Assembly (NCBI GenBank): GCA_009774345.1
Contig: VSNR01000016.1
Span: forward strand, 1 to 37,807
Direction of reading: 5' to 3'
Length of the DNA: 37,807 nucleotides
From: Lachnospiraceae bacterium
GTDB taxonomy: Bacteria > Bacillota > Clostridia > Lachnospirales > Lachnospiraceae
Position numbers and translations under genes: made by a program. Below the pieces are notes generated by a model. It did not search any database and was not told the DNA's origin. It was given only the letters and a program-made list of their open reading frames with translations. Below, in pieces: positions 16,548-24,941 of this stretch; position 1 is the first letter of the stretch; every line of letters begins with the position of its first letter.

Positions 16548-17483
16548 ATGGAATTTAGACACACATCAGTATTGCTAAAGGAAACGATTGAAGCACTGAA
16601 CATTATGCCGGGGGGCGTGTATCTGGACGGGACACTCGGCGGCGGCGGACATGCTTTCGAGGTGTGTAAGAAGCTTAATGATAACGGTCGCTTGTATGGG
16701 ATAGATCAGGATGCAGACGCCATCATAGCGGCAGGAAAACGATTGGAGGAATTCGGGAAAAAAGCAGTCATCATTCGGGATAATTACTGTAATGCGAGAG
16801 AGGTACTTAGAGAACAGGGTGTGGACAAGGTAGATGGCATCGTTCTTGATCTGGGCGTGTCATCGTATCAGCTTGACACGGTGGAGAGAGGCTTCACCTA
16901 CAAATATGACACACCGCTTGATATGCGTATGGACCAGCGCCAGATGCTGACGGCGAGGGATATTGTGAATGAGTATGATGAGAAGACGCTGTATCGGGTG
17001 ATCAGGGATTACGGAGAGGATTCCTTTGCCAAAAATATTGCAAAGCATATTGTGCAGGCAAGACAGCACAAGCCGATTGAGACGACATTTGAGTTAAATG
17101 AAGTGATCAAGGCGGCAATTCCGGCAAAGATGCGTGCCGTGGGAGGGCATCCATCAAAGAGAGCCTTTCAGGCAATTCGTATTGAGTGCAATCATGAGCT
17201 GGAAGTGCTCAAAGATACGCTTGGCGATTTGGTTCATCTGTTAAATCCACAGGGGCGGCTCTGTATCATCACATTTCATTCTTTGGAGGACAGGATTGTC
17301 AAGAGCTTTTTTAAAGAGATGGAGCATCCTTGTACCTGTCCGCCGGAATTTCCTGTATGTATCTGTGGCAAACTTCCGTCAGGAAGGGTCGTAACGAGAA
17401 AACCTGTTTTGCCTTCACAGGAGGAACTGGAAGTCAATTCAAGGTCAAAAAGTGCGAAACTCAGAGTTTTTGAGCGGATATAG
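16548..17483 (+). CDS. rsmH: 16S rRNA (cytosine-1402-N4)-methyltransferase
   Basis: A 311-residue SAM-dependent methyltransferase (older name MraW) modifying C1402 in the ribosomal P site. Family blocks: HTSVLLKETIEALNI, the SAM loop YLDGTLGGGGHA near residues 25-36, DGIVLDLGVSSYQLD near 97, RGFTYKYDTPLDMRMD near 115, and FHSLEDRIVK near 243. AAAGGAAG lies before the ATG within a small hairpin. The second position after mraZ is the usual place for this gene. Confidence 0.97.
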   Translation: MEFRHTSVLLKETIEALNIMPGGVYLDGTLGGGGHAFEVCKKLNDNGRLYGIDQDADAIIAAGKRLEEFGKKAVIIRDNYCNAREVLREQGVDKVDGIVLDLGVSSYQLDTVERGFTYKYDTPLDMRMDQRQMLTARDIVNEYDEKTLYRVIRDYGEDSFAKNIAKHIVQARQHKPIETTFELNEVIKAAIPAKMRAVGGHPSKRAFQAIRIECNHELEVLKDTLGDLVHLLNPQGRLCIITFHSLEDRIVKSFFKEMEHPCTCPPEFPVCICGKLPSGRVVTRKPVLPSQEELEVNSRSKSAKLRVFERI

Positions 17484-17518
17484 TTACAGTATATTATAAT
17501 AAGGAAGGAACAGTGCAA

Positions 17519-18001
17519 ATGGGACGTGCGGGCAGTCAGGGCGGAAGCCGAAATTCTTCAAAGAATTATCATTATATAGATGGAAGTGCAGTCAGAAAAT
17601 TGCAGACCACGCAGACTGAGCGCGAATATGAGCGGTCAAGAGTAAGGGCGCAGTCTGTGCGCAAGCCGAAAATCAAAGCGGTTCCCATGAATAAGGGATA
17701 TATCGCAGTGGTGGCTGCGGCGTTTGTGATCGTGTGCTGCGTATTGATGAGTTATGTCAAGATTCAGTCGGATATTACCAACCATATCAATCATATTTCA
17801 GAGCTGGAGAGCAGGCTCAATGAGCTGCGGCTTGCAAATGATGAGACTTATACCAAAATCATGAGCAGCGTTGATCTGGAAGAAATCAAGCGGATTGCAG
17901 TCAATGAGCTTGGAATGAAATATGCAAAGGAAGGACAGGTTGTTCAGTATACTGGCGAGGGAAATGATTATGTGCGCCAGTATGGGGAAGTGCCAAAATA
18001 A
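17519..18001 (+). CDS. ftsL: FtsL-like septum formation protein
   Basis: A 160-residue bitopic membrane protein: a basic cytoplasmic tail (1 to about 58), one membrane segment (about 60-80, YIAVVAAAFVIVCCVLMSYV), then an extracellular coiled coil (about 85-120) and a short tail. This plan, size and position between rsmH and the PBP gene fit FtsL, which joins DivIC/FtsB and FtsQ in the divisome; sequence identity alone is weak in this family. The start is uncertain: ATG at 17519 is chosen, with in-frame GTG at 17513 equally close to AAGGAAGG. Confidence 0.82.
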   Translation: MGRAGSQGGSRNSSKNYHYIDGSAVRKLQTTQTEREYERSRVRAQSVRKPKIKAVPMNKGYIAVVAAAFVIVCCVLMSYVKIQSDITNHINHISELESRLNELRLANDETYTKIMSSVDLEEIKRIAVNELGMKYAKEGQVVQYTGEGNDYVRQYGEVPK

Positions 18002-18042
18002 GACAGTTCCTAATTGTGTGATATGAAGTGCAGGGTGATTTG

Positions 18043-20478
18043 ATGGCAGAAAGAAGTAGAGCAAATACAAGCAGAGGCAATAGAACTACGAGAAGCAGAA
18101 GTACCGGGAATAGAACTTCTGGAAATAGAACTTCTGTGAAAAGAAGTTCTGGGAAAAGAAGTACTGGGAATAAAAAAAATGGGAATAAAAGCGCTCGGAA
18201 CCGAAGCACAACAAACAGCAGAAATTCCCAAATGCGCAGACAGGCAGACAGAAGAAAAAAAAGAAGGCAGCGTGCAAGCCTGAACAAAGTCAAATCAATG
18301 AAGCTGGCGGTGATGATGTTGATCATACTGCTGGCTTTTGCGGGGTTGGGAGGACGGCTGTATGTTCTGGCGCGGGACAATCAAAATGATTATCAGAAAA
18401 AGATCTTGTCCCAGCAGCGCTATGACTCCAAGACACTGCCTTTTAAGAGAGGCAGTATCCTTGACGCGAATGGAACGATTCTGGCAGCGAGCGAGAAAGT
18501 GTACAATGTCGTGCTGGACTGTAAAGTCATGCTCAACAAGAAGGAAAACGAAGAACCTACGCTCAAAGCGCTGTCGGAGTGCTTTGAGCTCGATCTGTCA
18601 GAGCTTCGCAAGTACGTGAAGGAGAATCCGGGTTCCCAGTACCGAGTGCTCAAAAAGCGGATTACCTATGATGAGATGAGTCCGTTTCTTGACCGCAAGA
18701 ATGAGCACAACAAGACCGCAAAACAAAAGGGAAATGAAAAGATGGGCATCATCGACGGCGTATGGTTTGAGGAGGAGTATATCAGGCGCTATCCCAATAA
18801 TTCCCTTGCCTGTGATGTGATTGGCTTTACAGGCACAGACAACAATGGCACATTTGGCTTAGAGGAGTATTATAATGATATACTCAACGGTACCAATGGC
18901 AGAGACTATGGATACCTCAATGATGATGTGGCGCTAGAGCGCGCGATTGTGCCTGCGGTGGACGGATACACACTGGTGAGTACGATTGATGCCAATATGC
19001 AGGCGATTTGTGAGAAATATATCAAACAGTTTAACGATGAACATACCAATGAGGCGAGAGAGGGGCTTGGCGCATACAATATCGGTGTGATCATTCAGGA
19101 CTGCAATAACGGCGAGATCAAGGCAATGGCGACATATCCTGATTTTGACCTGAATAATCCCAAAGATCTGACCCCCTATTATCCAGAAGAACAGATCAAA
19201 CAGATGGACGAGAAGGCATATTATAAGGCGCTGAATGCGCTGTGGAGAAATTTCTGTATCTCAGATACCTATGAGCCGGGTTCGACGGCAAAGTCAATTA
19301 CGTTGGCGACCGGGCTTGAGACCGGCAGGATTCAGGGAAATGAATCCTATACCTGCGGTGGTTTATTGGAGGTGGGGGGGCATAAAATCAGGTGCAATGT
19401 CAGAAGTGGTCATGGGACACTGGACGTCAGCGGGTCTTTGGAGCAGTCCTGCAATGTGGCATTCATGAAAATGGGCGAGGCGATCGGTGTCAAAAATATG
19501 ATACAGTTTGAGCAGATTTTTAATCTTGGACTCAAGACAAATATTGACCTTGCAGGAGAGACAAGGACAGATACCGTAGTATACACAGAGAGCTCGATGA
19601 ATGCGTCAGAGCTTGCGACCTCTTCCTTTGGACAAGGGTATAATGTCACCATGATTCAGATGATCACCGCCTTTTCTTCTATTATAAATGGCGGATATTA
19701 TTACGAGCCGCATATGATCAGCAAGATTACGAACGCGAAGGGAGATACGGTGAAAAATATCGAGCCCAGAGTGCTCAAACAGACGATATCGGCGACCACC
19801 TCAGAGCAGATGCGCCAGTATCTGCATAACGCGGTTGCGCGAGGAACAGGAAAGTCGGCGCGGCCTGCCGGATATGCGATTGGCGGCAAGACGGGAACGG
19901 CGGAAATGGTGCCGCGTGACAAGATAAACTATGTGGTGTCCTTTATCGGATTTGCGCCGGCGGACGACCCACAGATTGCGATTTACTGTGTGATCGACCG
20001 TCCCAATGTGGCAAAGCAGGCAAGCGCATCCTATGCGACAGGCGTTGTGAAGAATATTCTGACGGAAGTACTGCCATATCTGCATATCTCAAAAACAGAG
20101 GAGATGACAATTGCAGAGCAGGAAGAGGTTGACCGGATGCTCGGCAATATCGTGCAGGGAAATACGCCTGAAAATGAGGACGGGAATGGCGATGCACCCA
20201 GTGATGGAACGAAAGAAGGAGAACAGGGAGAACAGGGAGAACAGGAAGGACAGGAGGGTCAAGGCGAAGCAGAGGATAAAAAGCCGTCGTATATCGTCGA
20301 TCCTGATACGGGAGAACTGGTTGACCCGGATACGGGGGAGAAAGCACAAATGAATGACAGTGCAGATGGCGAAGCAGACGGTGATGCCGATTCTCTGCCA
20401 GTGGGCGTCAGCGGCAGAGCAGACAATATCAGTCAGGACAACAGCACTGATAATACAAATGGACCACCTCAGCAATAA
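18043..20478 (+). CDS. Division penicillin-binding protein (FtsI/PBP2 class B) with repeat tail
   Basis: An 811-residue class B transpeptidase. A very basic N-terminal tail of about 85 residues contains pentapeptide repeats; one membrane segment follows (about 87-108), then the dimerisation domain, the transpeptidase domain, and an acidic C-terminal tail of about 115 residues. Active-site motifs are intact: STAK with Ser414, SCN at 469, and KTGT at 616. It should crosslink septal peptidoglycan together with the FtsW-type polymerase. No PASTA domain is recognisable. ATG at 18043 is used, after AGGGTG; an in-frame GTG at 18028 is an alternative. Both tails come from short DNA repeats and are unusual for the family. 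It is likely the vegetative partner of the next gene. Confidence 0.93.
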   Translation: MAERSRANTSRGNRTTRSRSTGNRTSGNRTSVKRSSGKRSTGNKKNGNKSARNRSTTNSRNSQMRRQADRRKKRRQRASLNKVKSMKLAVMMLIILLAFAGLGGRLYVLARDNQNDYQKKILSQQRYDSKTLPFKRGSILDANGTILAASEKVYNVVLDCKVMLNKKENEEPTLKALSECFELDLSELRKYVKENPGSQYRVLKKRITYDEMSPFLDRKNEHNKTAKQKGNEKMGIIDGVWFEEEYIRRYPNNSLACDVIGFTGTDNNGTFGLEEYYNDILNGTNGRDYGYLNDDVALERAIVPAVDGYTLVSTIDANMQAICEKYIKQFNDEHTNEAREGLGAYNIGVIIQDCNNGEIKAMATYPDFDLNNPKDLTPYYPEEQIKQMDEKAYYKALNALWRNFCISDTYEPGSTAKSITLATGLETGRIQGNESYTCGGLLEVGGHKIRCNVRSGHGTLDVSGSLEQSCNVAFMKMGEAIGVKNMIQFEQIFNLGLKTNIDLAGETRTDTVVYTESSMNASELATSSFGQGYNVTMIQMITAFSSIINGGYYYEPHMISKITNAKGDTVKNIEPRVLKQTISATTSEQMRQYLHNAVARGTGKSARPAGYAIGGKTGTAEMVPRDKINYVVSFIGFAPADDPQIAIYCVIDRPNVAKQASASYATGVVKNILTEVLPYLHISKTEEMTIAEQEEVDRMLGNIVQGNTPENEDGNGDAPSDGTKEGEQGEQGEQEGQEGQGEAEDKKPSYIVDPDTGELVDPDTGEKAQMNDSADGEADGDADSLPVGVSGRADNISQDNSTDNTNGPPQQ
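18076..18210 (+). repeat. 15-bp tandem repeat encoding GNRTS-type pentapeptides
   Basis: Nine consecutive 15-base units, in frame, encode pentapeptides of the form G/R-N/S/K-R/K-T/S-S/T: GNRTT, RSRST, GNRTS, GNRTS, VKRSS, GKRST, GNKKN, GNKSA, RNRST. Units at 18106-18120 and 18121-18135 are nearly identical. The repeat makes up most of the cytoplasmic tail of the PBP. Confidence 0.85.
20219..20340 (+). repeat. Short repeats in the acidic C-terminal tail of the PBP
   Basis: The 9-base unit ggagaacag occurs three times from 20219 to 20245 and encodes GEQ repeats, followed by diverged copies (EGQ). Further on, DPDTGE is encoded at 20299-20316 and again at 20323-20340. The tail is extracellular by topology, strongly acidic and probably disordered. 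Confidence 0.75.
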
Positions 20479-20506
20479 CATATAAACGCCTTTGGATTCA
20501 TAAAAT
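20478..20506 (+). promoter_or_regulatory. Sigma-E-like promoter before spoVD
   Basis: ACATATA at 20478-20484 and CATAAAAT at 20499-20506, 14 bp apart, match the mother-cell sigma-E consensus (KMATATT and CATACAMT): five of seven positions in the -35 and seven of eight in the -10. The predicted start near 20513 gives a leader of about 30 nucleotides. In Bacillus subtilis spoVD is sigma-E dependent. Confidence 0.6.
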
Positions 20507-20542
20507 AATAGTAATCGGTATTTTGTGATAGCAGAGGTAAGG

Positions 20543-22297
20543 ATGGCGATCAAAAACAGTACAGGAAGACGGAATATGACCATACAGAAAAGAAAGACTT
20601 TCGTACTGTGTGTCATGTCTGTGGCAGTATTGCTGCTGCTGGGCGTGCGCGTGGGATATCTGATGATCTTTTGCTCGGAGCACTATACTGCCCTTGCTAC
20701 AGATCTTCATGAGCGGGAGCGCGACATCAAAGCGGCGAGGGGCAGAATCATTGATTCGACAGGGACTGTCCTTGCAGACAACAAGACAGTATGTACCATA
20801 TCGGTCATACACAGTCAGATCAAGGAGCCTGACAAGGTGGTTGATATGCTGTGCCGCGAGCTGGGGCTTTCGGAGGAGTATGTGCGCAAGCGTGTGGAAA
20901 AGTACAGTGCCCGCGAGCGTATCAAGAGCAATGTGGATAAAGAGATCGGTGATAAGATACGAAATTATGATATGGCGGGAGTGAAGGTAGATGAAGATTA
21001 TAAACGCTATTATCCATATGACGATCTGGCATCGAAGGTGCTAGGTTTTACAGGAGGGGATAATCAGGGGATTATCGGTCTGGAAGTTACATATGAGAAG
21101 TATCTGACAGGCAAAAAAGGACAGATTCTCACCCTGACAGATGCAAAGGGCATCGAGCTGGACGGCATGGGGGAGCGCAGAAAGGAACCAGAAGCAGGAA
21201 AAGACCTGTATATCAGTCTGGATGTCAATATCCAGCGCTATGCGGCACAGCTTGCCAAACAGGCGTATGAGACCAAGCAGGCAGCAGGCGTGTCAATCAT
21301 TGTCATGAATGTCAATAATGGCGAGATCCTTGCGATGGTGGATGTGCCGGAGTTCCATCTAAATGACCCCTATATGCTGATAGATGAATTTCAGATTCAG
21401 TGTGAAGGGGACAGTGAGAGCACACAGGATTTGCTGAATAAAATGTGGAGAAACGGATGTATCAATGATACATATGAACCGGGGTCTACGTTTAAGATCA
21501 TCACAGCGGCAGCAGGACTAGAGAGCGGTGCTGTGCGTCTGGAAGACAATTTTTCCTGTCCGGGATTTATTATTGTGGATGACAGGAAAATCCGCTGTCA
21601 TAAAGTGGCAGGACATGGTGCAGAGGATTTTACCCATGCAGTTATGAATTCCTGCAACCCGGTATTTATCATGGTAGGGCTGAGAATTGGCGTAGAGCGC
21701 TATTATGAGTATTTTACGAAATTTGGACTTAGGCAGAAGACGGGAATAGACCTTCCGGGAGAGGCGGGGACGATCATGCATCAGTTGGATAAGATTGGAG
21801 AGGTGGAGCTTGCCACAATCTCCTTTGGACAGTCTTTTCAGATTACGCCCGTCAGACTGATGACAACCGTGGCGGGGCTGATCAACGGCGGGAAGCTGGT
21901 GACGCCTCATTTTGGCGTGAAGGCAGAAAATGCAGACGGTACCGCTGTAGATGAGTTTGTGTATCCTGTGTCAGAAGGGATGGTGTCGTCTGATACAACG
22001 GACAAATTAAAGTATGTGCTTGAGCAGGTGGTCGAGAATGGAGGCGGCAAAAATGGCTATGTGAAAGGCTTCAGGATAGGCGGCAAGACGGCTACAAGCC
22101 AGACACTGCCAAGAGGAAGCGGCAGATATATCGCTTCGTTCCTGGGATTTGCGCCTGCGGATGACCCTAAGGTCATGGCACTTGCCATTATTGATACACC
22201 GCAGGGAACATATTATGGCGGGCAGATTGCGGCACCGGTGGTGCGGCAGCTTTTTGAGAATATTTTGCCGTATTTAGAAGAAATAGGATATGAATAA
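20543..22297 (+). CDS. spoVD: SpoVD-type penicillin-binding transpeptidase
   Basis: A 584-residue class B PBP: short cytoplasmic tail, one membrane segment (about residues 20-40), dimerisation domain, transpeptidase domain. Motifs are STFK with Ser315, SCN at 370, and GGKTATSQT near 513-521, where the usual KTG reads KTA. There is no PASTA domain. The name SpoVD, for a spore cortex transpeptidase, is inferred from its position as second PBP in the cluster, the sigma-E-like promoter in front, and the adjacent FtsW/SpoVE-type gene; vegetative use is not excluded. ATG at 20543 follows GAGGTAAGG; ATG at 20576 and GTG at 20525 are alternatives. Confidence 0.85.
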   Translation: MAIKNSTGRRNMTIQKRKTFVLCVMSVAVLLLLGVRVGYLMIFCSEHYTALATDLHERERDIKAARGRIIDSTGTVLADNKTVCTISVIHSQIKEPDKVVDMLCRELGLSEEYVRKRVEKYSARERIKSNVDKEIGDKIRNYDMAGVKVDEDYKRYYPYDDLASKVLGFTGGDNQGIIGLEVTYEKYLTGKKGQILTLTDAKGIELDGMGERRKEPEAGKDLYISLDVNIQRYAAQLAKQAYETKQAAGVSIIVMNVNNGEILAMVDVPEFHLNDPYMLIDEFQIQCEGDSESTQDLLNKMWRNGCINDTYEPGSTFKIITAAAGLESGAVRLEDNFSCPGFIIVDDRKIRCHKVAGHGAEDFTHAVMNSCNPVFIMVGLRIGVERYYEYFTKFGLRQKTGIDLPGEAGTIMHQLDKIGEVELATISFGQSFQITPVRLMTTVAGLINGGKLVTPHFGVKAENADGTAVDEFVYPVSEGMVSSDTTDKLKYVLEQVVENGGGKNGYVKGFRIGGKTATSQTLPRGSGRYIASFLGFAPADDPKVMALAIIDTPQGTYYGGQIAAPVVRQLFENILPYLEEIGYE

Positions 22298-22335
22298 ATA
22301 ATTTTAGAAATTTGAGAGAGGGTGGATATAGCATC

Positions 22336-23721
22336 ATGATGGATTTGAGAGGCAGGAAAGTAATCGTCGTCGGGACGGGCAAGAGCGGCATCGGCTCGGC
22401 GGTATTGCTTGAACAAAATGGCGCATTGCCAGTCTTATATGATGGAAATGAACATACAGACAAAGAGGCCGTGAAGGCAAAGCTTGCTGAGAAACTTGGG
22501 AGGGCGTCAAGAGCGGAAATCTATACAGGTCCTTTTCAGGAGGCGCTTGTGGCGGATGTGCCGCTCGCAGTGTTAAGTCCCGGCGTTCCTGTCGATGCAG
22601 AGTTTGTCGTACTTATGAAAGCGCATAACATTCATATATGGGGAGAAATTGAACTTGGCTATCAGTTTGCAAAGGGCAGCGTCATTGCGATTACGGGCAC
22701 AAATGGCAAGACGACGACGACATCCCTTGTCGGACAGATTATGCAGGAGTATTTCGACAGTGTGTATATTGTGGGGAATATAGGCAATCCATACACAGAG
22801 GCAGCGCCTTTGATGCGCGGGGATACTGTGTCCGTCGCGGAGATCTCGAGTTTCCAGCTAGAGACGATCGAGGAGTTCCATCCGCGGGTATCAGCGATAC
22901 TGAATATTACGCCCGACCATCTAAACCGCCATCATACCATGGAAAACTATGTGGCGGCAAAAGAGGCTGTGACAATGAACCAGACAGCGGATGATTATTG
23001 TATTCTGAATTATGAAAATGATTATACAAGAGATTTCGGTGACAGGTGCCCCGCTAAAGTCGTATATTTCTCATCGGCACGGCGGCTTGAGAACGGATTG
23101 TATTATGAGGGAGAGGACATATATCTTGCTGCGGATGGCGTGCCGCAACGTCTGTTGAACGTGAAGACGGACATGAATCTGGTCGGCCTGTGCAATATAG
23201 AGAATGTCATGGCAGCAATCGGTATTAGCATGAGTGCAGGTGTGCCAATGGAAAACATCACAGCAACGATCAGGCGGTTTGTGGCAGTGGAGCACCGTAT
23301 TGAGTATGTTGCGGCCAAGAAGGGTGTCGTGTACTACAATGATTCCAAGGCGACGAATACAGATGCCGCCATACAGGGAATCAAGGCGATGGACCGCCCG
23401 ACCATCCTGATTGGCGGCGGCTATGACAAGGGCAGCACGTATGATGACTGGATACGTAGCTTTGACGGCAAGGTTAAAAAGCTGGTGCTGATCGGGCAGA
23501 CGAGGGAGGCGATCGCAGCATGTGCTGTCCAATGTGGATTTCCAAAGGAAGATATTTTGTTTGAGGATACCTTTGAGGCAGCGCTTGATGCCTGTGTCAG
23601 AGAAGCCGCGGCGGGGGATGCTGTGCTGTTGTCACCTGCCTGCGCGAGCTGGGGCATGTTTCCAAACTATGAGGTGCGGGGCGCGCAGTTCAAAGAATAT
23701 GTAATGAATCTGAAGGAGTGA
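22336..23721 (+). CDS. murD: UDP-N-acetylmuramoyl-L-alanine--D-glutamate ligase
   Basis: A 461-residue cytoplasmic Mur ligase adding D-glutamate to UDP-MurNAc-L-Ala with ATP. Visible blocks: an N-terminal Rossmann-like domain (VIVVGTGKSGIGSA), LSPGVP, the ATP loop ITGTNGKTTTTSL near residue 120, and NITPDHLNRH. Further on are HRIEYVAAKKGVVYYNDSKATN, with the MurD signature, and GGGYDKGS. The ATG at 22336 (or the adjacent one at 22339) follows GAGGGTGG; the TTG at 22312 is rejected. The gene stands where mraY-murD would be expected, but no mraY lies upstream of it. Confidence 0.97.
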   Translation: MMDLRGRKVIVVGTGKSGIGSAVLLEQNGALPVLYDGNEHTDKEAVKAKLAEKLGRASRAEIYTGPFQEALVADVPLAVLSPGVPVDAEFVVLMKAHNIHIWGEIELGYQFAKGSVIAITGTNGKTTTTSLVGQIMQEYFDSVYIVGNIGNPYTEAAPLMRGDTVSVAEISSFQLETIEEFHPRVSAILNITPDHLNRHHTMENYVAAKEAVTMNQTADDYCILNYENDYTRDFGDRCPAKVVYFSSARRLENGLYYEGEDIYLAADGVPQRLLNVKTDMNLVGLCNIENVMAAIGISMSAGVPMENITATIRRFVAVEHRIEYVAAKKGVVYYNDSKATNTDAAIQGIKAMDRPTILIGGGYDKGSTYDDWIRSFDGKVKKLVLIGQTREAIAACAVQCGFPKEDILFEDTFEAALDACVREAAAGDAVLLSPACASWGMFPNYEVRGAQFKEYVMNLKE

Positions 23722-23725
23722 TATT

Positions 23726-24877
23726 GTGGCAAGACAGCCGGTGAAATTCCGAAGTAGCAAACATAATATGGATTATGTTCTTTTGACTGTAGTTTTGTTT
23801 TTGGTTGGATTTGGACTATTGATGATATACTCGGTCAGTTCGTATGATGCGGGAATTGATCATGGAGATTCCGCGTTTTTCCTGAAAAATCAGGCGCAGA
23901 GTACGGTGGTTGCGTTTGCGGCGCTTTTTATCATGATCAAGTTTCCGTATAAAACCTTGCAGCGGTTTGATGTGCTTGCGATCGTGGTGTCTGCGATCTT
24001 GATCGTGCTGGTGAAATCGCCGATCGGCATTACCAAAAATGGAGCAAGCCGCTGGATTAATGTGGGCTTTACAACTTTTCAGCCCGCAGAGGTAGCCAAG
24101 ATTGGCGTGATCGTCTATGTGGCGAGTATTATACAAAGACTGGAAAGTCTGGGCAAAAATGTCATCAGGACACCCAAAGGACTCGCGATCGTGATGATAC
24201 CGCCCACATTCTTAGCAGTGCTTGTCTATGAGCTGACAAACAATATGAGCTCGGCAATCATTATTCTGGGGATTGCGGTTGCAATGGTCTTTGTGGCAGT
24301 GCCGGATTACAAATGGTTTTTTGCGATGGGGGCACTGGTCATTGCGGCAGTCGTTGCGTTGGTGTCCTATGTGTCCAGTGCAGATACGTCTGGTTCGACC
24401 TTCCGTCTGGCGCGGGTCGCTGCGTGGCTCAATCCTGAAGCATACAGTACAGATCAGGCATTTCAGACACTTCAGGCATTGTATGCCATTGGTTCTGGCG
24501 GCATCTGGGGAAAAGGGCTGGGGCAGAGTATGCAGAAGCGCGGATTTCTGCCCGAGGCGCAGAATGACATGATTTTTTCTATCATATGTGAGGAGCTGGG
24601 ATTGTTTGGCGCACTGGCAATCATTCTGCTCTTTGTGGTGTTGATTTGGAGCTGTATGATTATAGCGAACAAGGCGGTGGACCGCTTTGGCGCAATGCTT
24701 GTGGTGGGGGTGATGGCGCATTATGCCATTCAGGTGATACTCAACATCGCCGTTGTGACAAACACCATTCCAAACACAGGTATCACACTGCCGTTTATCA
24801 GCTATGGCGGTACTTCGACATTGTTTTTGCTGACAGAGATCGGAATTGTCTTAAATGTAAGTAAAAGCTGTAGATAG
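23726..24877 (+). CDS. ftsW: FtsW/SpoVE-type SEDS glycosyltransferase
   Basis: A 383-residue polytopic membrane protein of the SEDS family, which polymerises lipid II glycan chains with a class B PBP partner. The first membrane segment carries GFGLLMIYSVSS, a central block reads NGASRWINVGFTTFQPAEVAKIG, and the C-terminal signature NTIPNTGITLPFISYGGTS is complete. The start is a GTG at 23726 with AAGGAG seven bases upstream. It lies four bases after murD. Whether it serves division (FtsW) or cortex synthesis (SpoVE) cannot be decided; the neighbouring spoVD makes dual use possible. Confidence 0.95.
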   Translation: MARQPVKFRSSKHNMDYVLLTVVLFLVGFGLLMIYSVSSYDAGIDHGDSAFFLKNQAQSTVVAFAALFIMIKFPYKTLQRFDVLAIVVSAILIVLVKSPIGITKNGASRWINVGFTTFQPAEVAKIGVIVYVASIIQRLESLGKNVIRTPKGLAIVMIPPTFLAVLVYELTNNMSSAIIILGIAVAMVFVAVPDYKWFFAMGALVIAAVVALVSYVSSADTSGSTFRLARVAAWLNPEAYSTDQAFQTLQALYAIGSGGIWGKGLGQSMQKRGFLPEAQNDMIFSIICEELGLFGALAIILLFVVLIWSCMIIANKAVDRFGAMLVVGVMAHYAIQVILNIAVVTNTIPNTGITLPFISYGGTSTLFLLTEIGIVLNVSKSCR

Positions 24878-24896
24878 ATGGAAATTTTTATAAGGC

Positions 24897-24926
24897 TTGC
24901 GCATATAATATTATGATTGATATAAT
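24897..24926 (+). promoter_or_regulatory. Possible promoter before murA
   Basis: TATAAT at 24921-24926 with TTGCGC at 24897-24902 (18-bp spacer). A second TATAAT at 24904-24909 has no -35 partner. The start from the first would leave a leader of only about 10 bases before the murA ATG, which is short, so confidence is limited. Confidence 0.45.
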
Positions 24927-24941
24927 GATGTGGTGAAGCCT

